Below, piece by piece: positions 29,001-44,000 of a DNA stretch of 64,000 nt. The stretch covers positions 27,415,634 to 27,479,633 of the forward strand of contig NC_031776.1 in assembly GCF_001522545.3 (NCBI RefSeq), given 5' to 3'. The translations under genes were made by a program, and so were the position numbers. Source of the stretch: Parus major (Eukaryota > Chordata > Aves > Passeriformes > Paridae). The notes below the pieces were generated by a model. That model worked only from the letters and a program-made list of their open reading frames with translations. It had not been told where the DNA came from and did not search any database. Position 1 is the stretch's first letter. Every line of letters starts with the position of its first letter.

Positions 29001-32000
29001 ATTCAAGTAGGAGGAATTTTAACCTAGGGAGTGAGGGTACTGATGGCATGGATTGCCCTTGTGCCCTGTGTGGTGACATTTCTGTTGCAAGGCAATTCAC
29101 TCAAGTTTTTTATAAGGTATTTTGCCCCTCTGACATAACTTTAGACCCAGAATCAACAAAGAAGAGGCCATTTTCAAATGAGAGCAATGGCCTCTGTGAG
29201 AGATACTTTTCAGATACCTGTGTCTTTCCCATCACTTATCCTTTAATTCATAATCTAAGACTTTTCTCAAAGAAACTATCATTTGTTACAGGAGGGGACA
29301 GGCAGCAAAGGGTCTAAACTGTAGCAAGAAAGATTTGGGTTTGGCACTTAGGATAAAGATTCTATATAAATAGATATATAAACACTGCAATAATTTGCTA
29401 ATGAAGGTTGTGAAATCTTAATCAGTGAAATGTTTTCAGCAGAGGTGAGGAAAGTATCTTCAGGAACAACATGAACTTTGCCAGTTTCTTGGGAAGGGAG
29501 ATGGAAAAATAGGAGATGGAAAAATGAGAGATAGTCATTCCAGCTCTGCTTTTTCAGTGATTGCTAGAAGAGCAAAGAGCAGAAAATAATTTACCTGCTT
29601 ACGGAATTTCATCCAGGTGCAAGTTATGGGTGCTGTTCCTACCACCTTGGCAAACAATTCCACTGATTCACCTGCACGGACTTTTCTGTCTTCTGGGAAC
29701 TGAGTGATCTGAGGAGGAGCAGCTGAAGAGAAAAATAAAATAAAATAAAATATCCCTTTAAATTACTGTAAGTTTTCTTAAAATTCAAACACATACATTT
29801 CTCAGCTCAGCTGCTTTAGAGAAGCATTTGAAATCCAAATTAGCAGTTACCTGTTGCTTGCAATGAAAAAAAAATTCTGTGGAATTGTTAATTCTGGGGG
29901 AGTGAATCAATAACAATTTACCCATCCAAAGTTTGCTCATTCAAGACCAAGGTGCAAACATACAAAATACAAAAACATTGTCACCTACCATCAAGTCCAA
30001 ATACAAAGTTTATGAAATTTTGTTGTGGGTTTTTCAGAAAATCTTGTTGTTTTGAACTTTGTATTTTTGAAGAATGGCTCCAGCTACCTTCTTACCAATT
30101 TGCATGTACTGAAGGGGTCTGCAAACCTGCTCCCTGATGTTATCAACAGAATTCAGAACATTTAAGACTCAAGATCTACCTATGAGGATTCTGGCTTCAA
30201 TAGCCAGATAAACATTATACGGCACAGAAATATCATGAGAGACAATGAAGGCAAATGATGTCTTCCTCATTAAGCTAACTTTTGCCATGAGTGATGATGT
30301 ATCTTTTTATTTATGTACCACAGTGCTTCCTTTAAACCTTGCAGTCCCATTCATTCCCCTCTATTAATGAATCAGGCATTCCTCCTTCTCTTCCCTCTGA
30401 CTGCCTGAGTATCAATAGATGGCAGAACATCTCCTGCTAACAGTGCTCCTTCCTGGCTTTTGGCTGTGCTGCTCAGTGTCAGACCTCTGCTAGCTGCTAA
30501 GCACAGATGCCAGAAATATCACAGGCTAGACAACTCCAGGGTGAAACCTATACTGTTGATTATAAAAGCATTGTGATAAAAAAATTATTCTTGTGTGTGT
30601 GTATTGGAGAGGAAGGGGGCAGACTTGAGGACATATTGACAGAAATGGTAAAAGGCATTCCCTAATATTACAATGACCTCACTGCCAAATCTAACATTCT
30701 TTACAATGCACAGGGCTATTGTGCATGAAAAAAGTGCTTTATTTTCCTTTTCAAAGTAATTAAAACAAAGTGGGTTTCCTTCAGCTCTAGTCTTGACCTT
30801 TTAAAAGTGTTTTTGTTTTGAAAATATCTGAAGGAAGCTAGGCTGAAGTGTAAATCTGGCACAGAAAGCAGCTTGAACAGTTTAAAAGTCTGATGAAGTT
30901 TTAAGACACTGAAAAGAGGTTCCCATAGAGGAAATTTCCTTGTAACTTTTAGTATAGATAGCTTTGCCTTGGAGACTGCAAACACACAAACAGGTTACCA
31001 TAATGCCAGTGATGAGGAACAGTAAAATCTATCACCTTCTCTGTGGTAGCTGGTCATGCAGAGCATTCTGTGATACACAGAAAAATTCCTTTCACAGAAA
31101 GCCAAGGTTTGTTGTGGATATGCAAACACTACTGACACTTTGTAGGCTCTTGCTATAGCCCATCTGAGAGTATTTTTTGGACACTTATAATTTAATTCTT
31201 GTACAGTGTAAACAAGTTTGACTTACCTACCATTTAATCGCATATTCAAACAAACTTAGTAGGCAAAGAGCTGCACTGCTGAATGTGGGTGGCACAAATT
31301 ACCTGCTTTTGGAGGAGTCTTTGGAGCTGGTTTCTTCTTCACTGTTGCTTCACCTAGTTAAAAAAAAAACAAAACAAACAACAAACCATGTGAATTCAAA
31401 GGTGAGCTTTGCAAGGTACCAGACTAACCACAAACTTCCATAACAAAGCGAAGTTGGCACTTGAAAATATAATACGTTCTTTCAACATATTAAACTAAAG
31501 AATTAAAAATACCTTTTAAACCACTTTTATTATCCTGGGTGATCATCAGAATAGTCACAGTTGAAGCTGAAACTTTTAAAAGAATCAAAGAAATCTTCTA
31601 CATTTTCCCCATGATCTGTTATGATCCATTCCTTATAGCAGTTTAACAGGTGAAAACACTGGGCCAAGACCCATCTCATACTGACTTTCTGCTCAGATTT
31701 CCAGCGCAATCAATGCTGAACGATCTCAGTTAAAAGTAGGGTAGTTAACACCATGTTCTGCTTCTCATACCACTTGTGAGCTTGCAAAGAAACAGCAATA
31801 CACCAAAAGTAAATATTAGCACCATCCCTCTACCTCAACCTCTTCCTTAAGCAGGGACAACTTTTTGTTATATTCTCAAAAGACAATGTCATATCTACAA
31901 AAATATGGCTAACAACTTGAAATCTGGACCCATAAATTTTTGGAAGACAATGTTTTACAAATTGAGCAGGGTAAGTAGAAGAACAGTGGAGAAGACATAA

Positions 32001-35000
32001 GTAGAAAATGGCTATTAACTATTTTTCACAAAACAAGGAGGCCACCCAATTAAATTACCAGGCGGCAGGCACAAGAGAAACAGCAAATTAAATATAACAT
32101 CCATAATCTGCCTTCACAAACAAGTAATGTTTTATAATACAGAAACACAAGCAGGTTCAAAAGGACAAATTCAGAGGAGTTATGTATAGTGGTGGCCTTT
32201 AAACACAACAGTCTGGATGCCTTCAAACCACTGAATTCCAGAAGTGAAGGAGTTCATTCCTTTTACAGCACTCTCTTTTTGCCTGCTATTCTAAGCATCC
32301 TGGTCAGAGAATGGCCTCTGCTGTGAAAGAACATTTCTTATTTTCTTATGCTCAACTAGGCAGCATGATGGAAGTAGTCTGGCTTTTAAGATGTTATTGC
32401 CTCCAACGGAAGCAGCATGTGCTAAGTGCTTTTGAGTATCTGGCAGACTATACAGAGGTGCCTAGTGATAGTCATAACAGATGCAAAAGTTTTGAATTTT
32501 TTGGTCCATTCTTTTATTTTCTTATTTAGTTATTTCAAATTAGAAAGACAATGAGCAGCAAAATATCCCCCTGATTTCACCAAACAAATAAAACCAATTT
32601 TTTTTTTATTTTAAGCCTTTTGGTTGCAGCAAACTACAGCTGTGAATGATAGCCTGGATCACATCACGCGATGCTCCGTGAAACTCAGAAGCCAAGAGCT
32701 GCAAAGCCACTGTGGAAGTCTAATGCTATAGCTCAAACAACAGACAGATTGCTTTTTAGACTAACTGGAGATAGTAGGTGATGTGGTATAGGATGTGAAA
32801 AGACCAAATTACTTTAAAAATATCTAATGGCTTAGCTGTCAACAACAGTGGTTGTTGAGTTCATTCTTAAGAACTTTATGCAGTGAATACAGAAAAGTTT
32901 CTTTCCACCTTCTTTCCATTTTTAATCCCCAAAAGTATGCTTGGCTGTGCTCTGAATTTATTGATGTTGTAGCAACCAGAAACAAAAAATGGAGAGGTTG
33001 GATATTCTCACCGTACTTATTGCTGAGACAAAAAAGAATAGTTAGGTATTTCCCAAAGAAGCCTTTCTTTGACAGCTGCCAGCCCAACAGAACTACTTAA
33101 AGGTTCAGATGAGTTCTTGTGAGGCATTGTGCCCAGTATTACTGGACTACCAGGGTGTAAGCAAGGTATCTGTCCTGCCACATCTTCCATGGGGACATAA
33201 CCCTCTTTAAAGTTAGCACAACTGCTCATTAAAGGGACACATTTACTTCTTGGGCCACCAACAGAGTGACATACCCTGGCTGCTGTGGTAAGTGACAGCA
33301 AATGTATTTCTACATCCTCTTTCCTGCCCAAGTTGTACAAGGAAAGGCAGCAAGTGGTGTTTTCAGAACAGCTTTCCTCTTTGTCATGGTGTGGTCACAC
33401 CCTGAGCTGAACCTCTTATTTCAGGTTGGAGCCACATTATGTGGATGAAACTATGTACATGATCAGGTGCCAGCTGGAAGGCCTGTAGAGTATGGCCTCT
33501 CATCTGCTCTTAAACATCCCTGTTAATGGAAATAACCCATTAGTTACTTATTAGATGCATAACCCCACGTAAACTCACTCAGTTATATCATTTAGAAACA
33601 TGTAAACATTTTTGTTTGCGTGTGTGCTGTATTTGACATCAGATTCTCTGCTTTTCTCTAAACTGAAATGAAGTAGCTGTTTGGTCTCTTCTCAGAGCTG
33701 CTGTGGCTTTTAATTCAAGCTACAATGACAGGAATTTGATTGCTCCCACACTCCATTAAGCCTGATATGAACAAAGAGCAACAAGGATGAAGAAGCACCA
33801 TTTGTCAAGTGCCATCTTGGGTTGCAGATACTGTTGCTGTTTTTCAGGAAAAAAAGCAAATTCCTCAATCCAGTATGATTTTCACTCAAAGACCACCTCT
33901 TGGCCTGCACTGTGTATTCATTGCAGTACCTTAGTTGGTAGGCAAGGTCCATGCATACAGGAAAAACTACACTTAAGCAAGTGTAAAAGACCCTCACCTC
34001 AGTGAAGATTTCCATAGAAGCAAAGCAGAGAACATGAACTCATCACTTCATTCAGCTGGGGCACTACTTTTATATGTAAGTACAATTTTTTAAAATTTAA
34101 ATTTCAGTTTATACCCACCAGGACATTATATTCACTTAACTGAGGATATATGGACTGGCACTGGACTTCATCACACCATGCAGGTTGCCAGGGGTTGCTG
34201 GAAGGTCTGGCTGAATATCCCATTTTTCAGACACAAACAGCCCTGAGCAGAAATGAAAGGCTGGGACAGGGTGGAAGGGGATGAGTACAGGGACAGGTCT
34301 CTGGCTCTGTGTAGTTGGGTTCCTTGGCTAGTAGTGTACAGTCCACTGTTCTTAGATCTTCTTTAAGAATACCAGCTCATCTTATACATCTCTTTGAAAT
34401 GCAACTTTTTTTTTTTTTCTTTTTTTTTTTAAAGACTGCTGGAGACAGTTAGTGAAAAAATCTAATAAGATTACTCAAAGTTGACAAGGTCAAATGATTG
34501 TTTTCATTAAAATATTTGAGCCTCTTGGAAATGTTAGCTCAAGTCTGCTTCTGCTGCATTTTTTTTTTCTTAAAGATGGTTTGTCTTTCTTTTGGTATTT
34601 ACACTGAAATGGGCTGGTGCTGAAAATCAGCCTGGAAGTAAAAGGACTAATATTTCCCCCTTAAATGAATCTGCCTCCCGGAAACAACATAAACATTACA
34701 AGGCAGATTTGTCTCTTACAGAGCTTGTTTTTGAGTGGGGGGACATAAAGCAAAAAGGGGAAAAACCCCATACAGGCTGGTAGCTGCCAGACATTTGGTC
34801 GTGCTCTTCCATTCCCTGATGGTGCAGTAGTGAGAGCAGATATGCTCAGAAGCCTCCGTCTCTCTTTTTTGCTTCCCTTTTTTGGAATTTTACTAAAAAT
34901 AGGAATAGCCCTCCCCTGAAATGGCTCTCTGCACAATATGCTTTCATAAAGCATGAAGTGAAACTCTTAGGATCTGAAAAAAACATCAGTACTCAAGATA

Positions 35001-38000
35001 ATATTTCCAACCGATCCATAATTCCTACTGTCATCCCTGAGGAACATGCCTGAAATTATGTGCATGTCTTCTGTAGTGATGGATTTCAGCACCTGGCAAA
35101 CAAATACAGTTAATACCTAACTCAGTTAACATAAGGAATAAGACCTATCCCAGCATCTGTCTGCTTGTGGAACAGCCTCATTTTAGCTCAGGAGAGTAGA
35201 AGGGTTAATGACATACTCTCATACTGCAAAGCACATAACAAACAATATTCGCCTCATGCAAAACATGTCAAGATTTCATCTTCTTAGAGGAACTAAATTG
35301 GGATTTTTTCAGTGTTTTCAGAGTTCAAGAGAAACTGAAAAAAGAAGCAATGTCTGTAATGTGTCAGACACCATGATAAGAAGAATATTTATGGAAAATT
35401 TATGGAAAGCCCAGATTCAAGTATCTGCTCCTTCTTCCCCATCTCACTTGGATCCTTCAGGCTTGTGGGATGTGAGATCATGAGGTTTCTCTCTCCCCCA
35501 TGGAAATGAATGAATCCCAGTGTAACCTCCTTCAGACCCTTCTGGGGATAGATATCCAGGTCTGAATCAAAAGTGACTGTTCTCTCTCAAGCTTCACTAC
35601 TGCCTGCTTTGCCAGAAAGCATGGGATGACTGAGAGCAAGAAGTAGAGAAAAAAATGAAACATTTGGCCTTCTGGTCAAAGTAATCAATGATTCTGTTCT
35701 ATCCTTGCTTCTGTCACAGACTTAGTTGATGGCACAAAACTCGTTACAGATTTTAGCACAGACAAGATGAAACAGGAGAAAAATTATGGCTACAATTGTA
35801 GCAGGAAGAGACAAAATATCATTACCTACAAGTTTATTTGTACATTCATGAACCTGTGCTAATTGCTAGAGAGGAAAATGACAGACACAATGCACTGAAC
35901 ACCAGTGGCTTGAAAACTTCAGCAAGATTTAAGTTTAAACAGTTTCACTTCATTGCATCTCAAAGAGCAAATTTCCTATGCTTCCAAATAACTAACTGTT
36001 CAGTGTCTAAATACAATAAAACAGAAAGCAGCTCTGGCTAAAATTTGATGACAAGCAGGAATTAGAAAACTTAATTCTATGCAAGTCAGTTATTTGAGTT
36101 TATGTGCCTCATAACAGTTTTTTAAAGCTTTTCTTTTATTTTTCATTTAAAAAACCTGTCATTTTGTTGCAACATCCCATATTTAGTTTCTAAATCATGC
36201 AGAGATTGTCCTCTAATTGAGAAATGTACAGTGTCTGCCTTTTGAAAACAAAAATAAAACCCAGGAAATACTCACTTTTGCATTCCAATCAAGAGAGAGC
36301 TAGCAAATACCAGCACACTCAGAGCTTCAATAATATGATCTGGTACACTGAAAATAACTCAGTATTTTAAAACAGCTCAACTAAAGGAATAAACAATTCC
36401 ATGGCAGTTTAGTAGCACAGTTCTTGAGCAACTTCTACAATTAAACCAAATCTGAGCAGTGCAGAAGAGATCCAGTATGAAATACAGCTCACAAACAGTC
36501 CAGACCATGTAAAATGCTCTAAAAGCTCTGGCAGGCGCAAGACAGCAAGATTAGTTTCTTAAGTATAAGTTTAATTTTTACCTTTTTTATGTCCTGGGAG
36601 AACATGTAGAATTAGACACTAAAGAGTTGTACCCAAGTGTGTAGGGAGAGGAATGTAAGGTTGGCTACCATCCTGCTACCCAGTCTGTTCCATAGGAAAC
36701 ACTGCCAAGTCCCCTGGGTATTCAGGAGCTCCAAATGGTTTCAGTGGCAAAAGCTAGGTGCTATATGCTTTTGGATATTAATTAAGCCAGTGGATTTAGG
36801 TCCCTGTTATATAAAGAAGAAACTTAATGCTTCTATTACATGCCTCAGATGTGCAATTTCTAGCCAACCGACTTAACTGGAGATTAATGAAGTGTAACAC
36901 CAGTTCAAGGCCACATTGCAAAAACTATTCATTGTTCTCTGCATAGGGCAGTCAGTAAACATTTCTGTCTTCTTCAGTCAACATACAGATATGTAGGATG
37001 GACTCCATGAAACACACATGGAAAATACTGTTCTGTGCCAATGCTAACTCAGAAAATCTCAGTACGATGAGAGCTGTAAAGTAACTTGGCAGAGATTCAA
37101 AATGCATGCCCAGCATTAGAGAAACAGTGCTGAACTGGGCACTCAGGAGAAGGAATCTGGACAACAAATTAGTGTTTCTCTATTGCTCATTTTAAACATA
37201 AAAACAGATTTATTTTTTCATCTATGGAAGCAACCAACCTTGAGAGCCAGCAGGTTAAATCTTGCATTGCCTTTTTGCCTCAGCCCAACTTGGCTGTCAG
37301 GCCTTGTGGCACAGCTATTCACTATTGGACCCCCGAGACTCAGGAATTAAGGTAGCACCTTTCATAATTTAGAGTGTCAGAGAAATCCTATTCAGGTCTT
37401 AAAAACAGCTAATGGCAATGTGATTTACATGTACTAAGAGCAGAATTTTCAGCTTAGGAAAAAAGATGAATTTTTCCTTGAAAAGCTTGGTCAGAGGCTT
37501 CTCTGACAATGTAATTCATATTGTTCTAACACACTAAGTACTTGCACTCACTGTGCAGAAAATGTCTTGGATCTCACAACAGCCAGGAGAAGAGCAGCAC
37601 GAGCCTTCTGGGAAATGAATGGGACTGAGGGACTGGCTTGGACAGCCTCATTGACCCTCAAGAGCATCTCAGACTATCCCAGTGACCAAAGAGGTCAGCA
37701 GCAGTCACAGATCACAGCTGCTACCCAGTGCCCACATTTCTGCAATTAAAAGAAGATCTCTGACCAGAACAGTCACTTCCTTAGTAATTGAGTTTTTCAT
37801 TTAGAAAGTGGCAGGTTTTACGCTTAGGACAAAACAATCTGCCATGAAACGAAGATTTTGAAACGTTTCTTATTTATCAATGCCATGATTCATATTATTT
37901 TCATAGAATGGAAATCAATAGAAAACTTGAAGTGTTTACTGGTTTAGTTATATATTAACTAAATTGGACACACCAAGTTTAATGTTTTAATAACATTTTC

Positions 38001-41000
38001 TTAAAGGTGCTTGCAGCCTTGGATTCTCTGACAAGACTGCTTATTAAAGAGTAAATAAGAGAACTGCATGCTAATCACTTGGCTACAGACTCATAATTTT
38101 TCCATGGTGATTAACACTTACAGTTCTCCCTACTATGGACAAGAATATCTCCCTACTAAGGAAATGAGTATATTAACATAATAAGGGGTCCTGTTTAGCA
38201 TATTTACTTTTATGGCCCATTGTTCCAGAGATGTCACTGCTCAGCTTTGCATTCAAGTACAAAAAATGTTAAAAATTCAAATCTGGGGAGGTAACAGTGA
38301 AACCTTCCAGAGGATTTGATCTGGACAGTGTCAGTGGTGACATTTTATTAATAACCATCAGCAAGGAAATACAGCTGTCTAACCAAAAATGCGTTTGACA
38401 TGAAATCAAATGTTTTATATAGTAGCACATATAAAAGATTTCTATCAGCAAGCTACCAAATACTGCTAAATAGCTTGCAGGTATGTAGACGAAGTTGTTT
38501 TCTTTGATGTAACTTTATTTTTAACTGAGTAAAAGAACTTATATTTGTGCAATCAAACTCTGCTGGGTCAGCCCTTCAATGTATGTGGTCTGGATATGAG
38601 AACAGTGGGTTTAAGAAGTATTACTCAGATGAGGGAATCTGGGATATCCTGTTAGGTTTTCATAATAATGATTGTGACAGGTGATAATTACCATTTCTTA
38701 ATATTTACTGGAAGTAGTTCTGTGAATTAGCCCTACAAAAAAACATTGGGCATTTCTTTCCAAACACTTTAATCCAATGCTTAGATTTATGAGGATTATT
38801 TTCTAAAGCATTAAAGTTTTTTTTCTCAGTAGCAATAAATGGGATACAGTTTCTTCCTACTATAGTAAAGTTATGTTGCATGGCTCAGCTGTGGTGAAGT
38901 TAAAAAATAGAAAATCTAACTGCTGTAATATTCCTTTTTCATTAGCAAATCTTAAAAAAAGCATTTGAATAAAAGTTCCTTTGGAAAGCTCATGTTTCAT
39001 GTAAACTATTGTGATGCCACTTAAAAAAATCTATACCATCTTCAATACTGCATGTAAACCAATCCTGAGATTGAGGATCAAGGAAGTTGGGTTCTAGATC
39101 TGCAAACAAATCTGCCTCACCTTGGGCTAATTCCTGCTGGCTTGGTCCTCTGCTTAAGACACATTAAGGACAAAAAAAAGTTTGCAAATTTGAAGTAGTA
39201 ATATATTTTTTTGAAAAAGGAATATTTATTTGTGAACATTCAAACCTTTATTTACTCTTAAAAATCTCAAGCAGCACTTTGATTTTTCCACAGTCTGTTG
39301 CGAGAAAAACATTTATTTAATAAGCACTGAAGATTTTGCAAGTGGCTTTGGTAATTGAAATAACCATTTCCCTTTAAGCTTAATTTGAAGTAAGTTCTAA
39401 TTTCAAAGGGAAATGGGTGCCTAAATCCCTTCACGGCAGTTTCAAAGCTTTCTAGAGAAATATTCAAGTGGTGAGAATTTTGGGCTTGGTGTTTCTGCTA
39501 CAGGGCTGTGTCAAGCCAGGAGACCCTTACATTACCCACTGATTGTTCTGGCATGGCATGGAGTATGCAGCATGATAAATAATGAAAGGGTCCAATTTTC
39601 CACTGCCTCTTTTAGCAGAAACGTAACACTTTATTATTCTAACTCAGTAACATTTGACATCCACTGAGCAAGGACTCAAGTGACAAAGCCCAAGTCAGTG
39701 GAGTCAGTAAAGAATGAACCAGTTCCAGAGGTGCCCTTCCCCTCTTCTCCCTTTTATTTCACCCAGCTTCAAAGGTGAATCTGTTTCTTATTCTCAGAAC
39801 CAGTATTATTTATTCTATTTATCCTTAGAGGGTTGCATAATTATTACTAAATTCTGGTGACACAATATTAATTCCAAGCAAAAGGAAATACATTGTAAGT
39901 TTTGTAATTTGCCAGCATGGGAGCAATCTTTTTGCAGTAAACACTGCAAGCATCCATTCAGAGATGTTGTTAATCACTGAATGACACACAGCTTCCTCCA
40001 TAATGTCCTTATTCTACACCAGAATCCAGTATGTATTGCATATCAAAAGAAGCAATGCCCCAAATTCTGCTTACTATTGGATTTCTGTAGCTTACAAGCC
40101 CCAAGCTTCCAGTAATTAAATAACAGTCAGAATGAGCAGCCAAATGACCTGAGTCAACTATTCTCACAGTGAGACAAATTCTACAGGTTAACATACTGAC
40201 AACATTCACTCCTCCACAAAAAGAAATGTATTGATCTTTGCTTTCAGGAACCTAAAGTTAATTATTTTCCTTAAAGTTTCTACTAGGGGAAAAAAACTAA
40301 GGATCACTTGTAATTTATCTGAAGGGAGAAAAGGATGGCATAGCTGCTAACCATTAAATTTGACTTGCACTTCTTCAAAGAATGTGGGAAAAAATAGGGT
40401 TCTTTTCCCTGCAAAGCATTTCTAAAAAGTACAGAGAATATATAGTCTCTCTCTATCCCATAGAGTATATACTGCTGTGATTGAATTCACTACTAAGAAT
40501 TCAGAATCTATTCACTATTAATTCTAATCACATTATTGGGAATATTTTTTCTCTCTTTCTTGAACATCAATCTGTACACTCTACTTGCCATTAGGACTGT
40601 TGGTAACTTGATGTGACAACAAAGACCAGAAAAGATCAGAGCAAAAATGTATCTCCTTATTAGACTAGGACATCTTAGTTCACAGTTATTCTCTATTAGC
40701 TTTCTTTTCAAGAGATATGCAGTAAAGATAGACTACACCTGACTTGTAAAGCCCATTCTCTTTCAGCTAAGGAACTTTAAAATCTCTACATCTGATAAAA
40801 ATTTCAGTGTAGTCCACTGGATCTATTTTGTGTATTTTTCCCCTGACAAACATACAAATAAAAACTTATTTCAGAAGACAAATACATTCCTCAGAGACTC
40901 AGATGTTAAAAAAGCACCTGTGAAATCTCTGCAGTCAAATCCTTTTAAAATTAAATATGTATTTTTCAAAGCTTTTCCAAAAACTGTTTCAAAGCCCAGT

Positions 41001-44000
41001 TTCCTAACATTCTCTCTGTTTACCTTGATGTCTACTGTGCAGCAGGAAAGATGTTTTAAAGATATTTTGAAAAATAGAGCTTATGAGAAGTTCAAGAACT
41101 TGAAACACTGAAATAATATGCCTTGTAGAAAAATCATTCCCTATTATTTCAACCTTCTTTCCCCAAATATTCCTGCAGCCAGAGTTGGTCTCTTCTGTTT
41201 TGCTATGTATTTCAATTTCCACTAAAACCAGAAGCAAAAGAAGCAGGATGTGGACCAGGTCATTTATCTCCATATTTAGACTTAGTTCCCGACTCACACT
41301 TTCTCCTGGGAAAGCTGCAATTGATAACACTGCTGGGAGGATCAGCTGAAATGTGTGTGTTGTATGCATAAAAATTCAACTCAAGACACTATTCTGTGGA
41401 GTTTTAAATGGCTTTCAAATGTTCTATTCTATGTTCAATAACAAAATCATTGTTCTTGTTGTTATTTATGGCACTTGAAGCTCAGGAGCAGAGGTGGAGC
41501 ATGTCAGTGTGACTCTTCCCCCATCCCCAAAGAGGGGCTGGAGAGAGAGTTATAATGCTCAGCCAGAAACTCAGAAATAGCTGTAGCCCAGGGCATAGTT
41601 ATGTAAGTCACATTTTCAGAAGCACAATTACTACCTGTGATCATCAATCACTATAAAACTGCTCTGACTCCTGCTGAAAGCAGCTGAAAATGTTCTTGCT
41701 GGAAGACCAGATTAGAGTTTATTTGTTTTTTTATTTTTTGAGACAGCTGGATAAAATATTTTGTATTTCTATTAAACCACATGTTTACATCTTTTTAAGA
41801 ACTCACATGGTGGACACCTTAGATAAAAAAAAATTCAAATACTAGTTTTGATTTAAAAGATATTTGTATCCCTTAATTTCGTAAGTAGTACTGGTGTTAG
41901 AAATTCCTGAAGTGACTTTATTGTGCTGCCTTTACCACTTAGTTTCCTCTTAAGCAGATGGGTGTATGCTGAGTAGCAAAAATGGGAATTTATAGCTAAT
42001 TTATTATTTTAGAAAGCATTAAAAGCAAGTTAAGCATTTAGGCTTAAAACGTAGAATGCAAAATTTGCATCATCACTTTCCATGGTCATGCCAGAAAAGG
42101 ACAGATTATTATACAGGGCATTTCAGTCAACATCCTTTGCCTACCAATCTAGTAAAATAAGTATCTATATTTACTATATAGTATATATTTACTACCACCA
42201 ATAGTAAAACTTCAGATTGTGCACGCAGGACACAACACAAATTGAAGCAAACTACTCGAGTATTTCTGTGCTCTTTGAGAGGCAGCCAAAAATAAATCGG
42301 TGTCACAAGTTTATTGCACCATTATGAAAAACAGAGAGTAGAGTGGGCGAGGTCTGAACTCACAGTTTGGGCTCTTATTTCTAATCCCCACATGGCAAAA
42401 ACTCATTTCACATGACTTAAGTGCACGGGCTAAAGAAACAGCACAGGCTTCTGATTCTGAAGGGAATGACCACAGAATCCCAAAGCACTCTTTTGTTTCC
42501 ACTGAAAAGAAAGCAAATCAAATCAGTCACTTACTCTCTGTTGGCAGCACTGGGGGAAGTGTGGTCTTAGGCTTCTTGGTCTTCTTCTCAGTAGGCTTTG
42601 AGGTCTTTGAGGCATCTGCAATCAAAACAAATAATAAAATACAAATCCTATTTGAAAATCAATAATGAAAAAGCTGTCTAATAAAAGGTTTATTTTGGAT
42701 CTTTCTGCAAAGTTAGAGGAAATTGCCGTCCTTTAGGCTTTTAAGAAGAATTTTCTGCACAGATTTGCTGGAGACTCTCACATTCTGAAACAAAGACAGA
42801 GCAGAGAGAAAAAAAACCTCTACAAAAGCAGCTGCACTAAGAACTCAAGTAAGCAGCTAGACAAGAAGTCCCGTGTAAGCTGATAGGTATTTTATATGAA
42901 TAGATCAAATACAATGTGCACAGAGCTGTGTAAGACAGTGCAGAGATAAGGAAAACAAAGCCATACAGAAACATCATTTCATTCAAAAGAATCTTTTGGC
43001 ATTTCTTCTATTCTACTGTTTATGTGATCAATTCAGATTAACCCATTTTGAAGAGCAACATTTCCTCTATCAGTTTAAATTTTTCCAAGAAACATTATTG
43101 GCTATTTGCTTATTCCTAAACAGAAACAGCAGAAGGGACACCACAGGACTGAAGTTTGATGGGTTCTAGTATTTTCACAATTGTACAGCTCTTATCCAGA
43201 AATTGCTCATCACTACAGGCTACACCAACACCTAGGAGTCAATAAAGCTCCCTTCCATGTGTATCCCACATGAGAGATAAATAAATAAATCCCATGAGAT
43301 ATAAATAAAAGGTGCAACGTTTTTAAGGTTATTCCAAGCTGAGCATGATTACAGGGCTGGAGCACTTCTCCTACGAAGACAGGCTGAGAGAGCTGGGGCA
43401 GTTCAGCCTGAAGAGAAGAGAGCTTTGGGGAGACCTTAGAGCCCCTTCCAGTGCCTAAATCGGCTTCAAGAGAGCTGGGGAGACTACAGACAAGGATCTG
43501 TAGTGCCACATCAAGAAAGAATGGCTTTAGGCTGAAGGAGGCAAAGTCTAGATTAAATATTAGGAAGAAATTCTTCACTGTGAGGGTCATGAAGCACTGG
43601 CAGAGGTTGTCCAAAGAGGTTATGGACTTCCCATCCCTGGGGTGTTCAAGATCAGGCTGGATGGGGCTTTGAGCAACCTGATCTATGGGAAGGAGTCCCT
43701 GGTCATGGTAGGGGTTGGAACAAAATGATCTTTAAGGTCCCTTCCAACACAAACCATTTAGGATTTAATGAATGATCTAAAATGCAAATCCTAATAAGCT
43801 CTGCTTGTTATATTGTTTGATCCTGACATTTATATTTGGAAGAAAGATTATGATTATAGATTGTGATCTCACCAATAGCTGTATCACTTTACAGCTCTCA
43901 AATATTCAGCTTCACAGTATTTGTGAATGAGAGAGCTGTTAGCTACCAGGGAAAAAGATGACATAAATGTTATGGAAACAGCTATTTTAGTCACCTTCCT

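Noticed and set aside
36880..36930. Possible fourth MIR-like relic (AGTTCAAGGCCACATTGC)
   Set aside because: Only one short word matches, which is not enough to support a call.
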